Part shown: positions 63,401 to 64,000 of the stretch, piece after piece
How positions within the stretch are numbered: position 1 is the stretch's first letter
How the letters are laid out: each line of letters begins with the position of its first letter
The notes under the pieces: generated by a model
Databases searched by the model: none
Told to the model about the DNA's origin: nothing
The model's input: only the letters and a program-made list of their open reading frames with translations
Program-made: the position numbers and the translations under genes
Assembly: GCA_934230325.1 (NCBI GenBank)
Contig: CAKQEP010000009.1
Span: forward strand, 1-64,000
Reading direction: 5' to 3'
DNA length: 64,000 bases
Source of the DNA: an uncultured Clostridia bacterium
Lineage (GTDB): Bacteria > Bacillota > Clostridia > Christensenellales > CAG-314

Positions 63401-64000
63401 GTTTACTATGGTGTACTCGGTGCTGCCGCCCGCAAACGTTACCGTTTTTAAACTATACGTATCTTTGATTATGTCGTAAAAAACAGCGCTTGCAGAGTCG
63501 GATATCGTCACCGATTCGAGATAGTCGCAGTTGTAGAATACGCCGGTTGTACCTCTCTTGAACGATTTAAAAGGTACGCCGGTAGGCATAATCATTATAA
63601 TATATTGAGCCTGCGCGGCATAAGCGATACTGCCGTTTGTGCTATCGGGCAAAACGCAGTTTTGAATAGCGGAATTGTTGAACGCGTTAAAGCAAATTTC
63701 TTTAAGGTCGCTTTTGCCCGCTTTGTCCGCGCCGTCCTCAGCCGTATACGTTTCAAAGGTTACCGTTTTGAGCGAATACGTGTTTTTAAAGACGTCCGTA
63801 GATATATGCTTAACGGTTTTGGGTATCGTAAGACTTTGCAAATTATGACATTCTTCAAACAAGCCGTAAGGCAGTTTTGTCAGTTTGCTGGGCAAAGTTA
63901 CGCTCGTCAAGGACGGGCAACGATAAAACGCTTGGTCAAAATCTTCGCCGACGGTTTCACTCTCAAAAACGGCGGTGGTAAGATTAGGACAATCGTTAAA
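60494..64000 (-). CDS. Large BspA-type leucine-rich-repeat protein, cut by the window edge
   Basis: The frame is open to the last base of the window, so at least 1168 residues are coded and the N-terminus, with any signal peptide, is missing. The visible part is made of several dozen copies of the LRR_5 (BspA) unit of about 22-24 residues, such as ALTSVTIPKTVAKIGNGAFA and similar lines with the I-x-x-x-A-F step. BspA proteins are often on the surface and bind host or matrix proteins. One non-repeat insert near the middle reads TTEKTSGEGETAVTTYEAV. The C-terminus ends in GGCNAKIVYEYVAE without a sorting signal or membrane anchor. Binding partner unknown. Confidence 0.92.
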   Translation of the reverse strand, partial: FNDCPNLTTAVFESETVGEDFDQAFYRCPSLTSVTLPSKLTKLPYGLFEECHNLQSLTIPKTVKHISTDVFKNTYSLKTVTFETYTAEDGADKAGKSDLKEICFNAFNNSAIQNCVLPDSTNGSIAYAAQAQYIIMIMPTGVPFKSFKRGTTGVFYNCDYLESVTISDSASAVFYDIIKDTYSLKTVTFAGGSTEYTIVNPFIYKGADIIYNFSAKVDAVEIPAYVTSIADKMFAYKYINKVYLPDRITSIGAFAFKGCENLTEVVFYKTTEKTSGEGETAVTTYEAVKDEQGQLVPAQAEDIKLATIGASAFEGCTKLAAFEFYPSITKIGNDAFAGCKSLTNVVVPNVEMGANVFGNCTGLTSATVEGKPVEKMFAGCTSLTTVEFKTNFTDLAAYAFEGCTSLESVTLPTQLESIGNYAFSKSGLKAVEMPKTLVTIGEYAFYGCENLVSATFAADAALTAIRDYAFLDCAKLSAFDVKNLQNLATIGKGAFAKTGFETFVFSDSIVTLGYAESLFEGSVKLKTVYLPANVNYIPQKAFAGCTALTKVVYNGYTGDKTFALPQTTTFVAEYAFSNTGLVYADISNIASEGFGNGLFKDCFALTQVVLNNELTKISNEAFDGCALLTDVKLPDALTEIGEAAFRSTGLTTINVAETIKTIDKYAFANTAIAKVQFPDAIRKIGYGAFANTAITSLDLSALDMTAVMESSFADCAMLSQVILSDVWTAIPADFFKCCSALSSVVLPSALTEIGDNAFLGCSALSSVTIDCAGLTVIGQKAFLGTALTSVTIPKTVAKIGNGAFAADTLKEIEIGDNTNFSVANGFLFDKKGNAILYYGDKTDIDLSNMEEIPAEFFYGSSMTSIVIPASVKTIGDGAFENSDITTVTFAADSKLEKIGNRAFFGSKLQQITIPATVNAIGLQAFACCLELTTVVLNSAKATFGDEVFKDCAKLSSVTLPNELTQINGNNTFENCSALTSIVLPTALTSLGGYAFANSGLTSITIPSKITAIMEGTFKNCKNLSTVTFAEGSNFTLVSYYAFAGSGITAIEFPATLATIQINAFENCKQLQKVTFAESATTLRLYDCAFAGCTAISEIVLPKNVDIQLTSTSGKFDGVFYGWTANQTIKIMANSRKFLAANAFTSYSLAKAHWNGGCNAKIVYEYVAE

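Noticed and set aside
1..64000. CRISPR array, insertion sequence or prophage
   Set aside because: No regular short repeats with spacers, no transposase, integrase or phage structural genes were found.

Overview
The window looks like a piece of chromosome from an endospore-forming anaerobe of the Bacillota, most likely an uncultured clostridial lineage. The evidence is a SpoIIE sporulation phosphatase, a nine-subunit V-type ATPase in place of an F-type one, the long one-chain clostridial form of PurL, an alkaline-shock AmaP-like anchor, RlmH and TilS of the Firmicute kind, good Shine-Dalgarno sites and many strong sigma-A promoters. A more exact placement (for example Christensenellales-like gut bacteria) is a guess. 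Intergenic DNA is A/T-rich and often A/C-biased. Nothing points to a prophage, conjugative element, insertion sequence or CRISPR array.

Layout. 1-6.1 kb: a cytidylate-kinase-like protein, leuS, an AmaP-like membrane protein and a self-inhibited Fic enzyme whose promoter is covered by inverted repeats. 6.1-6.6 kb: an intergenic region holding two structured elements. 6.6-15.1 kb: a minus-strand V-ATPase operon (G/H-I-K-E-C-F-A-B-D order) whose rotor subunit carries sodium-binding residues. 15.3-22.9 kb: cyuA-like cysteine desulfidase, prs, an unknown gene, a DegV protein, spoIIE and uppP. 23.0-29.5 kb: ychF, a sugar symporter of the GPH family, then MBL hydrolase-CPBP protease-rlmH-tilS. 29.7-33.3 kb: two unknown membrane proteins, tatD and a second DegV protein. 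33.7-34.1 kb: four tRNA genes (initiator Met, Met, Glu, Val) with promoter and terminator. 34.2-42.0 kb: a second copy of the structured repeat, then a putative ABC exporter whose ATPase is fused to a YwaF/TMEM164-like membrane domain, with a permease, a small anchored protein and a large lipoprotein. 42.1-55.5 kb: a ten-gene purine operon (purE-C-F-M-N-O-B-H-D-L) behind a ZTP riboswitch. 55.6-60.3 kb: a five-gene operon including lepB and recF. 60.5 kb to the edge: a very large leucine-rich-repeat protein cut by the window end.

How it fits together. Prs makes PRPP, which PurF uses as first substrate. The purine operon goes from PRPP to IMP and includes adenylosuccinate lyase. It uses a split PurH: a formyltransferase-only protein plus a PurO-type IMP cyclohydrolase. 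The ZTP riboswitch would switch the operon on when ZTP signals a lack of 10-formyl-tetrahydrofolate. The V-ATPase, symporter, UppP, signal peptidase, lipoprotein and LRR protein concern the cell envelope.

The least explained items are the repeated structured element (two 100-bp copies with compensated hairpin changes), the membrane-domain/ABC fusion locus, the palindromic control region of fic, and a hydrolase-fold protein that seems to have lost its nucleophile. All positions were read by eye; short-site coordinates may be off by a base.
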